Shown: in pieces, positions 19,675 through 29,610 of the stretch
Layout: each line of letters opens with the position of its first letter
How positions within the stretch are numbered: the first letter of the stretch is position 1
Assembly: GCA_019119045.1 (NCBI GenBank)
Contig: DWXS01000042.1
Coordinates: 1-64,000 of the forward strand
DNA: 64,000 nt
Source: Candidatus Mailhella merdavium
Lineage (GTDB): Bacteria > Desulfobacterota > Desulfovibrionia > Desulfovibrionales > Desulfovibrionaceae
Direction of reading: 5' to 3'
The notes under the pieces: generated by a model
Databases searched by the model: none
Seen by the model: the letters and a program-made list of their open reading frames with translations, nothing else
What the model was told of the DNA's origin: nothing
Position numbers and translations under genes: made by a program

Positions 19675-21126
19675 ATGGCGCAAGACAACGCAAAAAAACT
19701 GGGCGTCGTGGCCCTCGCCAGTGTGGTCGTCAGTTCGATGGTCGGCGGAGGCATCTACAGCCTGCCTCAGAACATGGCCGCTTCCGCATCCGTCGGCGCA
19801 GTCATCATCGCCTGGGTCGTCACAGGCCTGGGCATGTTCTTTCTGGCAAACACCTTCCGTATCCTCTCCGACGCCAGACCCGATCTCACGGCGGGCATCT
19901 ATATGTACGGAAAAGTGGGCTTCGGCCCCTTCGCCGGATTTCTTATCGCCTGGGCCTACTGGCTCTGCCAGATTTTCGGCAACGTGGGCTATGCCATCAT
20001 CACCATGGACGCCCTCAACTATTTTTTCCCGCCCTATTTTGCGGGCGGCAACACCATATGGTCCATCATCGGCGGTTCCCTGCTGATATGGGCCTTCAAT
20101 TTCATCGTTCTGCGGGGTACGCGGCAGGCGGCCGCCCTCAACGTCATAGGTACGGTCGGTAAACTCGTTCCCCTTTTCATATTCATCATCATCATGATTT
20201 TTGTCTTTCACCTCGACCGCTTTGATTCCGACTTCTTCGGCAGACTGGCCATGGACGACGGCCATCATCTGGGCGGTCTCGGCGATCAGGTAAAAAGCAC
20301 CATGCTGGTCACGCTCTGGGCCTTCATCGGCATCGAAGGCGCAGTCGTGCTTTCCGATCGCGCGCGAAGCCCGAAAGATGTGGGCAAAGCCACGGTCATG
20401 GGTTTTCTGGGCTGTCTTGTCATCTATGCCCTGCTTTCCATCCTGCCTTACGGCTTCATGACCCAGCCGGAACTGTCCGGAGTCGCCACTCCCTCCACGG
20501 CGGGAATTCTGGAACGGGTTGTCGGACGCTGGGGCGCATGGCTCATGAACATCGGCCTGATCATCGCCGTTCTGGCCAGCTGGCTGGCATGGACGCTGAT
20601 CACGGCTGAAATGCCCTTTGCGGCCGCCAAAAACGGTACCTTTCCCCGGCAGTTTGCCAGAGAAAACGCCGCAGGTTCTCCTTCCGTCTCTCTCTGGATT
20701 ACCAGCGCGATCATGCAGCTGGCCATGATTCTGGTCTATTTTGCCCAAAATGCCTGGAATATGATGTTGAGCATCACCGGAGTCATGGTTCTGCCCGCCT
20801 ATCTGATTTCCACTCTGTATCTGTGGAAACTGTGCGAGGACGGCGAATATCCGACCAACGTCCCCACCGGACGAGCCGCCGCGCTGGCATGCGGCACGCT
20901 GGGAACTGTTTACGCGCTGTGGCTCATCTACGCCGCCGGGCTGCACTATCTGCTCATGGCGACGATTATCGTCGCCGCAGGCGTACCCGTCTTCATCTGG
21001 AGCAGAAAACAGGCCGCTGACGGAAAACCCGTTTTCCTGGGCTATGAAAAAGTCATACTCACCATTCTGCTGCTGGTCGCCCTGTTTGCCGTCTTCCTGC
21101 TCGCCAGAGGGCATATTCATCTGTAA
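19675..21126 (+). CDS. APC-family arginine/agmatine-type antiporter (AaxC-like)
   Basis: [35 protein letters not shown]; multi-TM; adjacent to pyruvoyl arginine decarboxylase. Confidence 0.87.
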   Translation: MAQDNAKKLGVVALASVVVSSMVGGGIYSLPQNMAASASVGAVIIAWVVTGLGMFFLANTFRILSDARPDLTAGIYMYGKVGFGPFAGFLIAWAYWLCQIFGNVGYAIITMDALNYFFPPYFAGGNTIWSIIGGSLLIWAFNFIVLRGTRQAAALNVIGTVGKLVPLFIFIIIMIFVFHLDRFDSDFFGRLAMDDGHHLGGLGDQVKSTMLVTLWAFIGIEGAVVLSDRARSPKDVGKATVMGFLGCLVIYALLSILPYGFMTQPELSGVATPSTAGILERVVGRWGAWLMNIGLIIAVLASWLAWTLITAEMPFAAAKNGTFPRQFARENAAGSPSVSLWITSAIMQLAMILVYFAQNAWNMMLSITGVMVLPAYLISTLYLWKLCEDGEYPTNVPTGRAAALACGTLGTVYALWLIYAAGLHYLLMATIIVAAGVPVFIWSRKQAADGKPVFLGYEKVILTILLLVALFAVFLLARGHIHL

Positions 21127-21160
21127 ACAGGAAAAGAAAGGACTTGCCCCGTTCCAAGAC

Positions 21161-21189
21161 TTGACAGAGAGCAAGTTGTTCGCCTAAAG
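21161..21189 (+). promoter_or_regulatory. Putative sigma-70 promoter of tRNA-Ala
   Basis: TTGACA-N17-CTAAAG about 30 bp upstream of the tRNA. Confidence 0.55.
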
Positions 21190-21218
21190 TGCCTTTCGCC
21201 GCTTCATACGGCATCTAT

Positions 21219-21294
21219 GGGGATGTAGCTCAGCTGGGAGAGCATTGCCTTCGCAAGGCAGGGGTCGAGAGTTCAAATCTCTTCATCTCCACCA
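21219..21294 (+). tRNA. tRNA-Ala(CGC), CCA encoded
   Basis: Cloverleaf read by eye: acceptor GGGGATG/CATCTCC, anticodon loop TTCGCAA, T-loop TTCAAAT, 3' ACCA. Confidence 0.93.
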
Positions 21295-21303
21295 GAAGAA
21301 ATC

Positions 21304-21338
21304 AGGCGCGTACTGCAATGTAGTACGCGCCTTTTTCT
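21304..21338 (+). terminator. Intrinsic terminator of tRNA-Ala
   Basis: AGGCGCGTACT/AGTACGCGCCT followed by TTTTCTTT. Confidence 0.88.
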
Positions 21339-21717
21339 TTAGACATACCCCCCTCTCCCGCTTTTCGGTTCCGCGTATCCATGACATATCGGGGACACTT
21401 TGCCGGAACACGTTGTCACCCGGGCTTCTTCCCCCGTCCCGGATCTCCTCGTTTCACACAATAACGGCCCGCCATGCAGCCCCAGATCCTGCTCCGACAG
21501 AGCTTTCCAGAATTTCCCCATCCGGCCTGTCTTCTTTGGACAATGCTTTGATATGCGGATATCCTTTGATAAGCGGACAAGCAACATTTACGGGACGTAT
21601 CGCCAGAACGGACGCTCCATACGGCAGACATACCGTTTTTCTCCACATTTCAACATTCCCTCCCGGCAGACTTCCTGTTCGCTGCTCCGGGCTTTCGTCG
21701 GCAAGGAGGAGCAGACG

Positions 21718-22671
21718 ATGAAACGATGGATCGACATCACGGCGTGGTCGCTGTTTTTTTTCTTCACTCCTGTGACTCCAGGTTCCGCCGATGATTTGCA
21801 GCTTCCTCCTCTGTTTGAAGCTGCAATAGAGGGAGATAGCCAGCGCATTCAACATATATTGAACGAAGGCGGCAAGATCGATGCTACACTTGAAAACAAT
21901 GCGACAGCCCTGATGTTCGCCGCACAGGCCGGACAGACGAACTCCGTCTTTACGCTGCTGGATCACGGTGCAGACATCAATGCCGGAGACGATATGGGAT
22001 GGACGCCGTTGATGATTGCCGCGCAGAAAGGCCGCACAGAGGTCGTGCGAATGCTGCTGGACAGGGGAGCCGACATCCAGGCCGCAAATGACGGTGGAAT
22101 GACGGCTCTGCTCCTCGCTGTTCTGGACGGACATACCGACATCGTCCGAATGCTGCTGAACAGCGGAGCTGATATCGATGCAGGGGGAAATAACGGGACT
22201 CCCCTGATGATTGCCGCTCTGAACGACAGCAAGGAAATTTTCCAACTGCTGCTGGACAACGGCGCTGATATCAATGCCAGAAACAATGAAGGCTGCACGG
22301 CCCTGATGCTTGCCGCGCAGGAAAACAATACCGGAGCGATTCGCACCCTGCTGGATCACGGAGCGGATATCGATGCAGGGGATGAAAATAACTGAACTCC
22401 CCTGATGATTGCCGCCTACGAAGGCCATATTGAGGCAGTCCGGCTGCTGCTGAGCAAAGGCGCAGATATCGACGCGAAAGACAGAGAAGGAATGACGGCT
22501 CTGATAATAGCCGCCTTTCTTCAGCCGGAAGACATGATAGAGCTGCTGCTGGACAACGGCGCTGATCCCAATCAGAAATCCTGCCGGGGCTTTTCTCCTC
22601 TGATTGCAGCCGGAAAAAACCGGCATGAGGGCGTCGTCACGCTTCTGAAAACATACGGGGCGGAAGAATAG
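21718..22671 (+). pseudogene. Exported ankyrin-repeat protein interrupted by an in-frame TGA
   Basis: Signal peptide then repeats (GADIxAxxxxxxTPLMIAA). TGA at 22393-22395; ankyrin reading resumes in the same frame ([29 protein letters not shown]). Confidence 0.85.
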
Positions 22672-23072
22672 CGGCGCGCTTTCCGGCTGAAGATGCCGAA
22701 TAGAGTTTCCCCCTGCCCGGGACGCGGCTTCGGCTCCCCGCCCCCCCCACGGAACAGTTCTATCCGAATCTGCGCCTGCGACGATGCGGAAAAGCTGATC
22801 TTCCAGCGAAGCGCAAGCCCGTGCCGGAGCAGTGTTGCCCAAAACGACCGGCCCTATTCCACAACGTTTCAGGTTCATCCATGGTATGGCAGGATTGCGC
22901 AACCTGCTCCCGTATAGCGCGATTCCCTGACGAAATACTCCGTCGCAAGCCCCGATTACCGCAAAAACAACAACGTAGCCGACCTCGCTCCATCTCTCCT
23001 GTCACTTGACAAGAAGCTCTTCCGACGAGAAGGTCTGGCCGTTCAAAATTATGTGTATTCTGGAGGGGTTTC

Positions 23073-24047
23073 ATGCCCGGCGGCTATCTGTTCATCGCCC
23101 TTGCGACCATACTGTTCAGCACCATGGAAATCGCCCTGAAGCTCATTTCTGCCGATTTTCACCCCATGCAGCTCAATTTTATCCGCTTTACCGTGGGAGG
23201 TCTCGTTCTTCTTCCGCTGGCATTGCGCATCATGCATGTCAAACGTCAAAGCGGGGAACTCAAGGATGAGGAAAAAAAAGGCTCGCTTCTGGCCAGTTTC
23301 ATGCTGCTTGGTCTGGTGGGCAGCGTGGTGAGCATGACCTTCTATCAACTTGCCGTCACTCATGCCAACGCCTCCGTCGTAGCTGTTCTGTTCAGCTGCA
23401 ACCCGGTATTCGTCCTGCTGTTTGCAGCAATCATCCTTCGCAACCCGATTCTGCCCCGTCATGTACTGGCTCTGATACTGGAATGTGTGGGAATTTTGTT
23501 CATCATCAATCCCCTGCATACTGACATCAGTCTGTACGGCATTGTCTGCTCGCTGCTTTCAACAATCTTCTTTGCGCTTTATGCCGTACTGGGCACCAAA
23601 CAGTGCATGCGCTACACAGGCATGGTCATCACCTGCGGGAGCTTTCTCGCGGCAGGTCTCCAGCTTCTGCTCATCATAGCTCTCAGCCATCTGCCGCCGG
23701 TGGCGGCACTGCTGCGCAGCTCGGGACTGGAACTTTTTGCCGACATCCCCCTGTTCAGCGGAGTCACTGCGGACAACTGGCCCGCATTGCTCTACGTCTG
23801 CGTAGGAGTGACAGGACTCGGCTTCGCCTCCTATTTCATGGCCATGCAGCTGACGTCCCCCATGCAGGCATCCCTTGTCTTCTTCCTCAAACCCGCGCTT
23901 GCCCCCATCCTCGCGCTGATCATCCTGAAAGAAAATATTCCTTTTCACATGGCTCTGGGCATAGGGCTGATACTGGTAGGTTCCCTCGCGTCCCTACTTT
24001 CAGGGGAACGGCTCCGCGCCATCCTGCTTCACAGGCAACGCATGTAA
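23073..24047 (+). CDS. EamA/DMT-family transporter
   Basis: Ten-TM DMT pattern with two EamA repeats; 'LVFFLKPALAPILALIILKENIPFHMALGIGLILVGS'. Confidence 0.9.
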   Translation: MPGGYLFIALATILFSTMEIALKLISADFHPMQLNFIRFTVGGLVLLPLALRIMHVKRQSGELKDEEKKGSLLASFMLLGLVGSVVSMTFYQLAVTHANASVVAVLFSCNPVFVLLFAAIILRNPILPRHVLALILECVGILFIINPLHTDISLYGIVCSLLSTIFFALYAVLGTKQCMRYTGMVITCGSFLAAGLQLLLIIALSHLPPVAALLRSSGLELFADIPLFSGVTADNWPALLYVCVGVTGLGFASYFMAMQLTSPMQASLVFFLKPALAPILALIILKENIPFHMALGIGLILVGSLASLLSGERLRAILLHRQRM

Positions 24048-24131
24048 CAGCTCCGCTGGAAATGGAGCCTCATCATCGTATCCCCCGGGGAAAAAACTGT
24101 CTTTCCGGTTGAAAAATTTCATCATACCTTC

Positions 24132-24158
24132 TAAAGAAATAAAAAAGCCTGCCGATAC
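24132..24158 (+). promoter_or_regulatory. Sigma-28 (FliA) promoter of the flgM unit
   Basis: TAAAGAAA-N11-GCCGATAC, very close to consensus TAAAGTTT-N11-GCCGATAA. Confidence 0.75.
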
Positions 24159-24181
24159 AAAACAACGGGGAGAACATAAGT

Positions 24182-24589
24182 GTGAGTATTCCGTCGTTTT
24201 ACTTCCGCAATATGTTGCTCCAGTATGACAGGCAGCTGGTCACGGCCAGACGTCTGGCCCGTCTGAAGGCCGAATTACGGGAACGTATGCCGGCCGCCAT
24301 ACCCACCGAAACGAAACGTCGGGCAATGGTGGAACGTGTGGCAAGGGAACTTCTGGACAACCTTCTTTTCACAGGGAGCGACAACCCCGTGGTGAGAGAG
24401 GTGCGTCAGGAGCTTAACCGTACGCTGCACGGCGAATACAGCTTCAGGTATCCGCCCGGCGAAGTGGATGTGCGCATCTTCCGGGAAGAACCGGACGGTT
24501 CGCATGAACTGACAAGCGAGGAAAGAAAGAATATCCTCGCGGCATTGTGGGAAATCACTCTGACAAAAGTGGATGCCACGATGCTTTAA
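24182..24589 (+). CDS. FlgM-associated conserved hypothetical protein (DVU0524-like by recollection)
   Basis: 135 aa; immediately upstream of flgM and behind a FliA promoter; GTG start with RBS. Confidence 0.65.
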   Translation: MSIPSFYFRNMLLQYDRQLVTARRLARLKAELRERMPAAIPTETKRRAMVERVARELLDNLLFTGSDNPVVREVRQELNRTLHGEYSFRYPPGEVDVRIFREEPDGSHELTSEERKNILAALWEITLTKVDATML

Positions 24590-24612
24590 TACAGGCTTTG
24601 TGTGGAGGCGTT

Positions 24613-24927
24613 ATGGAAATCAATAAAACAAGTACCAGTCAGATAGATTTGTACAAACGTTTCCATATCGAGCAGACGCCTTCCCGTGCGACAACGCCTT
24701 CTTCTCAGGCTCAGAGCGCGGACGCTGCACATATGGACACCGTTTCCGTGTCTGACGAAGCCGTGCTGCGGACTGCGGCATATCGCGCTGCCATGAATGC
24801 TCCCGATACGCGTCAGGAAAAAATTGACGCCATTAAAGGACGGCTGGCAAACGGAACCTATCAGATAGACTCCCGTAAGGTGGCTTCCAGCATGTTGAAT
24901 ATGGAAAAGGCGCTGCTGGTTCGCTGA
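24613..24927 (+). CDS. flgM: Anti-sigma-28 factor FlgM
   Basis: DTVSVSDEAVLRTAAYRAAMNAPDTRQEKIDAIKGRLANGTYQIDSRKVASSML. Confidence 0.88.
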   Translation: MEINKTSTSQIDLYKRFHIEQTPSRATTPSSQAQSADAAHMDTVSVSDEAVLRTAAYRAAMNAPDTRQEKIDAIKGRLANGTYQIDSRKVASSMLNMEKALLVR

Positions 24928-24950
24928 ATCGGACAAACAGCATGTATATG

Positions 24951-24988
24951 ACGGCAGAACCGGGTTCCCGGCTCTGCCGTATTTTTTT
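24951..24988 (+). terminator. Intrinsic terminator after flgM
   Basis: ACGGCAGAACCGGG tt CCCGGCTCTGCCGT then ATTTTTTT. Confidence 0.9.
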
Positions 24989-25147
24989 GCCTTGGAACTC
25001 CTGCCCGGATCTTTTATTTCTCTCCTTTCAGCTCTTCCCGTTCGAAAGTTCAGCCGCCTGCTTTCCGTCTTGACGCACGCCGCCGCGCGCCTGTACCATT
25101 CTGCTTATTTTTCTTTTTCCGAGAAGTGCAAACTCAAGGAACGCTTC

Positions 25148-26038
25148 ATGAATATCGGGCTGGCACTCGGCGGAGGCGCGGCGCGCGGCTGGGCGCATAT
25201 CGGTATCATCACGACTCTGGCAGACATGGGAATCACTCCCTCCATCGTTTGCGGAACCTCCATCGGGGCTCTGGTCGGCGCTTCCTGTGCCGCAGGGAAT
25301 CTCGACAAACTGAAGGAATCCGTGCTTTCCCTCACCCGCCTGGGCATGATGAGCTATTTCAATATCAGCACCTCGTTCAGCACCCTGGTAAAGCGCGAAA
25401 AACTTCAGGAACTGTTTGAACATGCCATTGCCCCCGCAGGCACGCTTATTGAAGATCTTGCCCTGCGTTATACTGCCGTTGCCACCGACCTCGCTACGGG
25501 GCGGGAAGTCTGGCTGAAACGGGGAGATCTTCTGCATGCCGTATGGGCCTCCATCTCCCTGCCCGGTCTTTTTCCTCCTGTCCGACACCGGGAATGCTGG
25601 CTTGTGGACGGAGGACTGGTCAATCCCGTGCCGGTTTCCGCCTGTCGCGCCCTGGGGGCTGATCTGGTCATTGCCGTCAATCTCAACGGCGACATCGTGG
25701 GCAGACATGTCAACCCCGATCGGCATAAAAGCAGTGGTGATTCCGGAGTAGTGGGACGGGTTGCGGCGGCTGTGCGGCGTTATTCCAGAGGCGGGCAGGA
25801 GGACGATGACATTCCCGAGCGTCCCGGCACGCTGGATACTGTTTTCGGCGCGGTGGATATCATGCAGGAACGGATCACCCGCAGCCGCATGGCTGGCGAC
25901 CCGCCCGACGTCATACTTGTTCCCCGTGTGGGTTCCTTCAGTCTGATGGAGTTTTACAGAGCTGACGAAGCCATCCGCGCCGGTGAACGCTGCGTGGAAG
26001 CCATGCGTCCGGCCATAGAAGAAGCTCTGTGCCGATAA
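25148..26038 (+). CDS. Patatin-like phospholipase family protein
   Basis: GLALGGGAARGWAHIG, GTSIG nucleophile elbow, DGGLVNPVP. Confidence 0.93.
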   Translation: MNIGLALGGGAARGWAHIGIITTLADMGITPSIVCGTSIGALVGASCAAGNLDKLKESVLSLTRLGMMSYFNISTSFSTLVKREKLQELFEHAIAPAGTLIEDLALRYTAVATDLATGREVWLKRGDLLHAVWASISLPGLFPPVRHRECWLVDGGLVNPVPVSACRALGADLVIAVNLNGDIVGRHVNPDRHKSSGDSGVVGRVAAAVRRYSRGGQEDDDIPERPGTLDTVFGAVDIMQERITRSRMAGDPPDVILVPRVGSFSLMEFYRADEAIRAGERCVEAMRPAIEEALCR

Positions 26039-26781
26039 AAGCCGTGCATATTGTACGGCATTCCTGTTCAGCAACGAACACCGGACAGGACTGCATACCC
26101 GTATGTACATGACATGACTCAACCGCGTCGAACCAGATTTCCGAATCAATAATCGTTGCCCTTTTCCTTATGAGACAGCAGCAGAAATACGCTGCTCCAT
26201 GTCATACGCATACGTCTTAATGCCCCGGTATATGTCGATGCGTTTCGACATTCCATCATCACGGATTCGCCGAAAGCTCTTTCGGTAATTCTCTCCTTCC
26301 GTACCGGAAAACAGGTATCCCTCCTGCATACGCAATTAATGGCGGCCTGCCGGTGCCCAACCCAACATCCTTCGCTCAGGACTGCCGGAAAGAGATACGG
26401 GATTCCCGGCTCTCCATCCAGGCGTTGAAAAGACTCCCTCCGCAAAAATCCTCCGAAGATATGTAGTATTCAATTTTATATGAATAAACTTAAGACGTTA
26501 TCAACCATGATTATATTTATGACATATTCAAGAAAAACTTTAGAGTTTATCTTGATATTATCTTTCCTGAAAAAAGACTGTCTTACTGTCTGCATCATAA
26601 TATATTCTTGATATATTCTAGACAAAAAATTTTTCTACTTGCTCCTTTTTTACAGTCTGATATGACATAAAAAAAGAAATTCCACTCTGCTCATGCATAT
26701 ATCCGTTCTCCTCTCATATGGGGTATTTTTCAAGGAGTCCGGAAAATGTCACAGAAAGGGATCTTCAGCGGGAGCCTTCCC

Positions 26782-28602
26782 ATGAAAAAAAAGTATGTTT
26801 CCCTTATCCTGCTTATAGCGACCTGCCTTGCCATGTTGTCTTCCATGCCGACGCGCGCGTCCGCCGCAGGAGAGCCGGAAGGCTACGGAAAAGCCAAAGT
26901 GGATCTGGAACGTCTCCGCGACGATCCCAAACGTGCAAAATACCGTCATTCCTGGCTCAAGCTTGCAGATGACTTTCAGGAACTTTACGACGACAATCCG
27001 TCCTGGAATAATCGTCCCGCAGCTCTTTTCCGCTCTGCCGTCGCCCTCGAGGAAATGGCCAGACGTTCCTACAATCGTAAGGATGCGCAAAACGCCGCCG
27101 CCCTTTTCGAACAACTGGCAAAAAAACATTCCTCAAGCGTTCTGGCCGACGACGCGCTATATCGGGCGGCGGTCATCCGCAACGAACTCATGCGCGACCC
27201 CGGAGAGGCCCGCGATATTCTGGTGACCATTTGCAAAAAATATTCCAAAAGTGATCATGCCGGCCCGGCTGCGGCCTATATAGCAAAACTTGACGGTAAA
27301 CCGGAAGCAACGGCCGTTGCCTCGCTCGCACCCGTCGGCGTTCCGACAGACGAAAAAAATGCCGACGAGCTGCTCTCAACTCTCAGCAAAAGTTATTCAA
27401 AAAAAGGAGACAACAGCGTCGTCGCCACGCTCGACACCAGCAGCCCCGTCAGCGTAAGCAGACCCGATGTGCCCGCATCCATTACCCGCGTCAGTCCGCA
27501 GAAACGGGGCAATATTGTTCGCATCGCCATCTCGCTGGGGCAGCCGAACAGTTGGACGCTCGATCATCAGCAGGGAGACAAAGGTAAATCGCCGCGACTG
27601 ATTCTTGACCTTGAGGGTGCCGAACCGGCCAAAGCGGTCAAATCCGGAGCCCGTTACAAAGATATGGGCATATTCAGCCGCTACACTGTGGATTACAGCG
27701 CGACAAACAAGCGTACCCGGATGGTATTCGAATTTTCCTCTCTGCTGCGCTATACCGTCAAAACGGAAAAGTCTCCCTTCCGCATTATTGTGGAGGCCAC
27801 GGCCTCTTCCAAGGAACTTGCGGACGGCGTTTCCGTAAAAAAATCCTCTTCCGGTCAGACGAAATCCGCCTCTTCCGCCCCCAGAATTTCCACTCCGCGC
27901 AATGTTGCCGCACAGCTCGGGCTGAGCGTCAAAACCATCGTCATCGACCCCGGCCACGGCGGCAAGGACCCCGGGACATCACATAATAACATCGTGGAAC
28001 GGGAACTGACGCTGGACGTTGCAAAACGTCTCGGCTCGGTGCTGCGCGCAGCCGGTTATAACGTGGTGTTCACCCGGGACAAGGATCACTGGATTTCCCT
28101 CAGCGAACGCTCAAACATTGCCGTCAAGAAAAAAGGCGATCTTTTTATTTCCATTCATGTCAATGCCAGTACAAAACCCTCCGTCTCCGGTTTTGAAACC
28201 TATTATCTGGATCTGGCCGATACCACGGAAAGCATACGCCTCGCGGCAGTGGAAAACTCGGGGACGGATCACAGACTGGGCGAAATGGAAACCATTCTTG
28301 CCGATCTGCTGCTCAGCGCCCGTATTCAGGAATCACGCAAGCTGGCTGCGGACGTACAGAAAACGACCGTCTCTCTGCTTAAGAAACGCGGTCACAGCGT
28401 CAGCAACAACGGTACCAAGGGTGCCCCCTTCCACGTCCTCATAGGCTCATCCATGCCCGGCGTTCTGGTGGAAATAGGATACTGTACCAACAGTACGGAG
28501 GCCAAACGCCTGAGACAGTCCAAATATCGGGATGCTCTGGCGGAAGGCATCGCCAACGGCATTCACAACTATGCCCTCCAACTGGAACTTGCGGGGAAAT
28601 GA
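26782..28602 (+). CDS. N-acetylmuramoyl-L-alanine amidase (AmiC-type, AMIN + Amidase_3)
   Basis: Signal peptide; AMIN-like region; KTIVIDPGHGGKDPGTSHNNIVERELTLDVAKRL; ISIHVNAS; VLVEIGYCTNSTEAKRL. Confidence 0.94.
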   Translation: MKKKYVSLILLIATCLAMLSSMPTRASAAGEPEGYGKAKVDLERLRDDPKRAKYRHSWLKLADDFQELYDDNPSWNNRPAALFRSAVALEEMARRSYNRKDAQNAAALFEQLAKKHSSSVLADDALYRAAVIRNELMRDPGEARDILVTICKKYSKSDHAGPAAAYIAKLDGKPEATAVASLAPVGVPTDEKNADELLSTLSKSYSKKGDNSVVATLDTSSPVSVSRPDVPASITRVSPQKRGNIVRIAISLGQPNSWTLDHQQGDKGKSPRLILDLEGAEPAKAVKSGARYKDMGIFSRYTVDYSATNKRTRMVFEFSSLLRYTVKTEKSPFRIIVEATASSKELADGVSVKKSSSGQTKSASSAPRISTPRNVAAQLGLSVKTIVIDPGHGGKDPGTSHNNIVERELTLDVAKRLGSVLRAAGYNVVFTRDKDHWISLSERSNIAVKKKGDLFISIHVNASTKPSVSGFETYYLDLADTTESIRLAAVENSGTDHRLGEMETILADLLLSARIQESRKLAADVQKTTVSLLKKRGHSVSNNGTKGAPFHVLIGSSMPGVLVEIGYCTNSTEAKRLRQSKYRDALAEGIANGIHNYALQLELAGK

Positions 28603-28618
28603 CATATCCGGACAACAG

Positions 28619-28652
28619 AAAGACGGCGGCGCAATGCGTCAGCCGTCTTTCT
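28619..28652 (+). terminator. Terminator of amidase gene
   Basis: AAAGACGGC/GCCGTCTTT then ctt. Confidence 0.65.
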
Positions 28653-28777
28653 TCGTGATTACTGCCGCGAATCGGCCCGGAAAAATTCGAATTCCGGCGG
28701 AATTCCGACAAAAACGAAACTGTTCTCCTTCCGCAGTTCTTACTGGAACGCTTTGCGCTTGACCGTATCGGCAATTC

Positions 28778-28974
28778 AGCCCCTATGTTTCGGCTCGCGG
28801 GTTTCACACCTTCGCTGGAGTCTGCTCTGTCGGCCATGCATGAACGCCCTGAGAGGTACAGGCACGTCGTGTCGTCCGTCGTGTGACACGCCGCAAGGAC
28901 CTTACGGCTGTTCCGGCCCTGCGGAATAGCCCCGCTTCTCCCGACTCCGTCTATGTTCAAAACGAACTTGCTTC
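28778..28974. repeat. Diverged ~200 bp repeat element, copy B
   Basis: Aligns to copy A at 4337-4541; its right end overlaps the 3' end and stop codon of gmhB. Confidence 0.6.
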
Positions 28975-29610
28975 AAGCAACCCGGCCAGAGCTTCCAAAT
29001 CCCGGACAAGAAAGAGACGTGTTTCTCCGGGAACTCCGACGCTCATTCCCGCGCGTATTCCCGGCAGTGAAGCGGAAGACGACGTATATTCCGCTACCTC
29101 TTTTCCCTTTTCCAGAGTCCAGCCCAGTTCACGAGCTTTGTCCTCTCCCTTACCGGTCAGAACCAGGCAGGAGGCCGCAAAGCCGGCGTTGACGCCGAAC
29201 AGCAGATCTTCCGTCTTATCTCCGACCATAACGCATTGCGCCGTATTCAGACCGTGTGCGGCACGCAGACTTTCCCACATGTCCGTTCCCGGCTTGCGAC
29301 ATTTGCAATGCTCCGAAGGTGTATGCGGACAGTGACGAAAGTCGGCAATCGCTGCTCCGAAAGGGCGAAGCAACTCGTCAAGTCTGTGCTGACAGGCCAG
29401 AAATTCGTTCTCCCCGAAGTAGCCCCTTCCGATACCGGACTGATTCGTGACCACAAAAAGTCTGCATCCGGCCGCGCACAAGCGTCCCAGCGCCGCACCT
29501 GCTCCGGGCAGAAGCTCCACGCCGTCCGGATCGGCAAGGTAGTGACGATCTTCGATAATCGTCCCATCCCGATCGAGGAAAAGTGCGCAGGGCAGGGGAA
29601 GTTTTTTCAT
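28957..29610 (-). CDS. gmhB: D-glycero-beta-D-manno-heptose-1,7-bisphosphate 7-phosphatase-like HAD protein
   Basis: ALFLDRDGTIIEDRHYL, VVTNQSGIGRGYF, C-rich CPHTPSEHCKCRKP, MVGDKTEDLLFGVNAG. Confidence 0.9.
   Translation of the reverse strand: MKKLPLPCALFLDRDGTIIEDRHYLADPDGVELLPGAGAALGRLCAAGCRLFVVTNQSGIGRGYFGENEFLACQHRLDELLRPFGAAIADFRHCPHTPSEHCKCRKPGTDMWESLRAAHGLNTAQCVMVGDKTEDLLFGVNAGFAASCLVLTGKGEDKARELGWTLEKGKEVAEYTSSSASLPGIRAGMSVGVPGETRLFLVRDLEALAGLLEASSF

Noticed and set aside
19555-21174. 539-aa minus-strand ORF opposite the AaxC-like antiporter
   Set aside because: Low-complexity D/G/H/Q-rich translation opposite a clearly conserved membrane protein; a GC-rich shadow ORF.
21219-24050. 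Genomic island integrated at tRNA-Ala
   Set aside because: No integrase and no repeated tRNA 3' end (attR-like copy) seen downstream; tRNA has an ordinary terminator.
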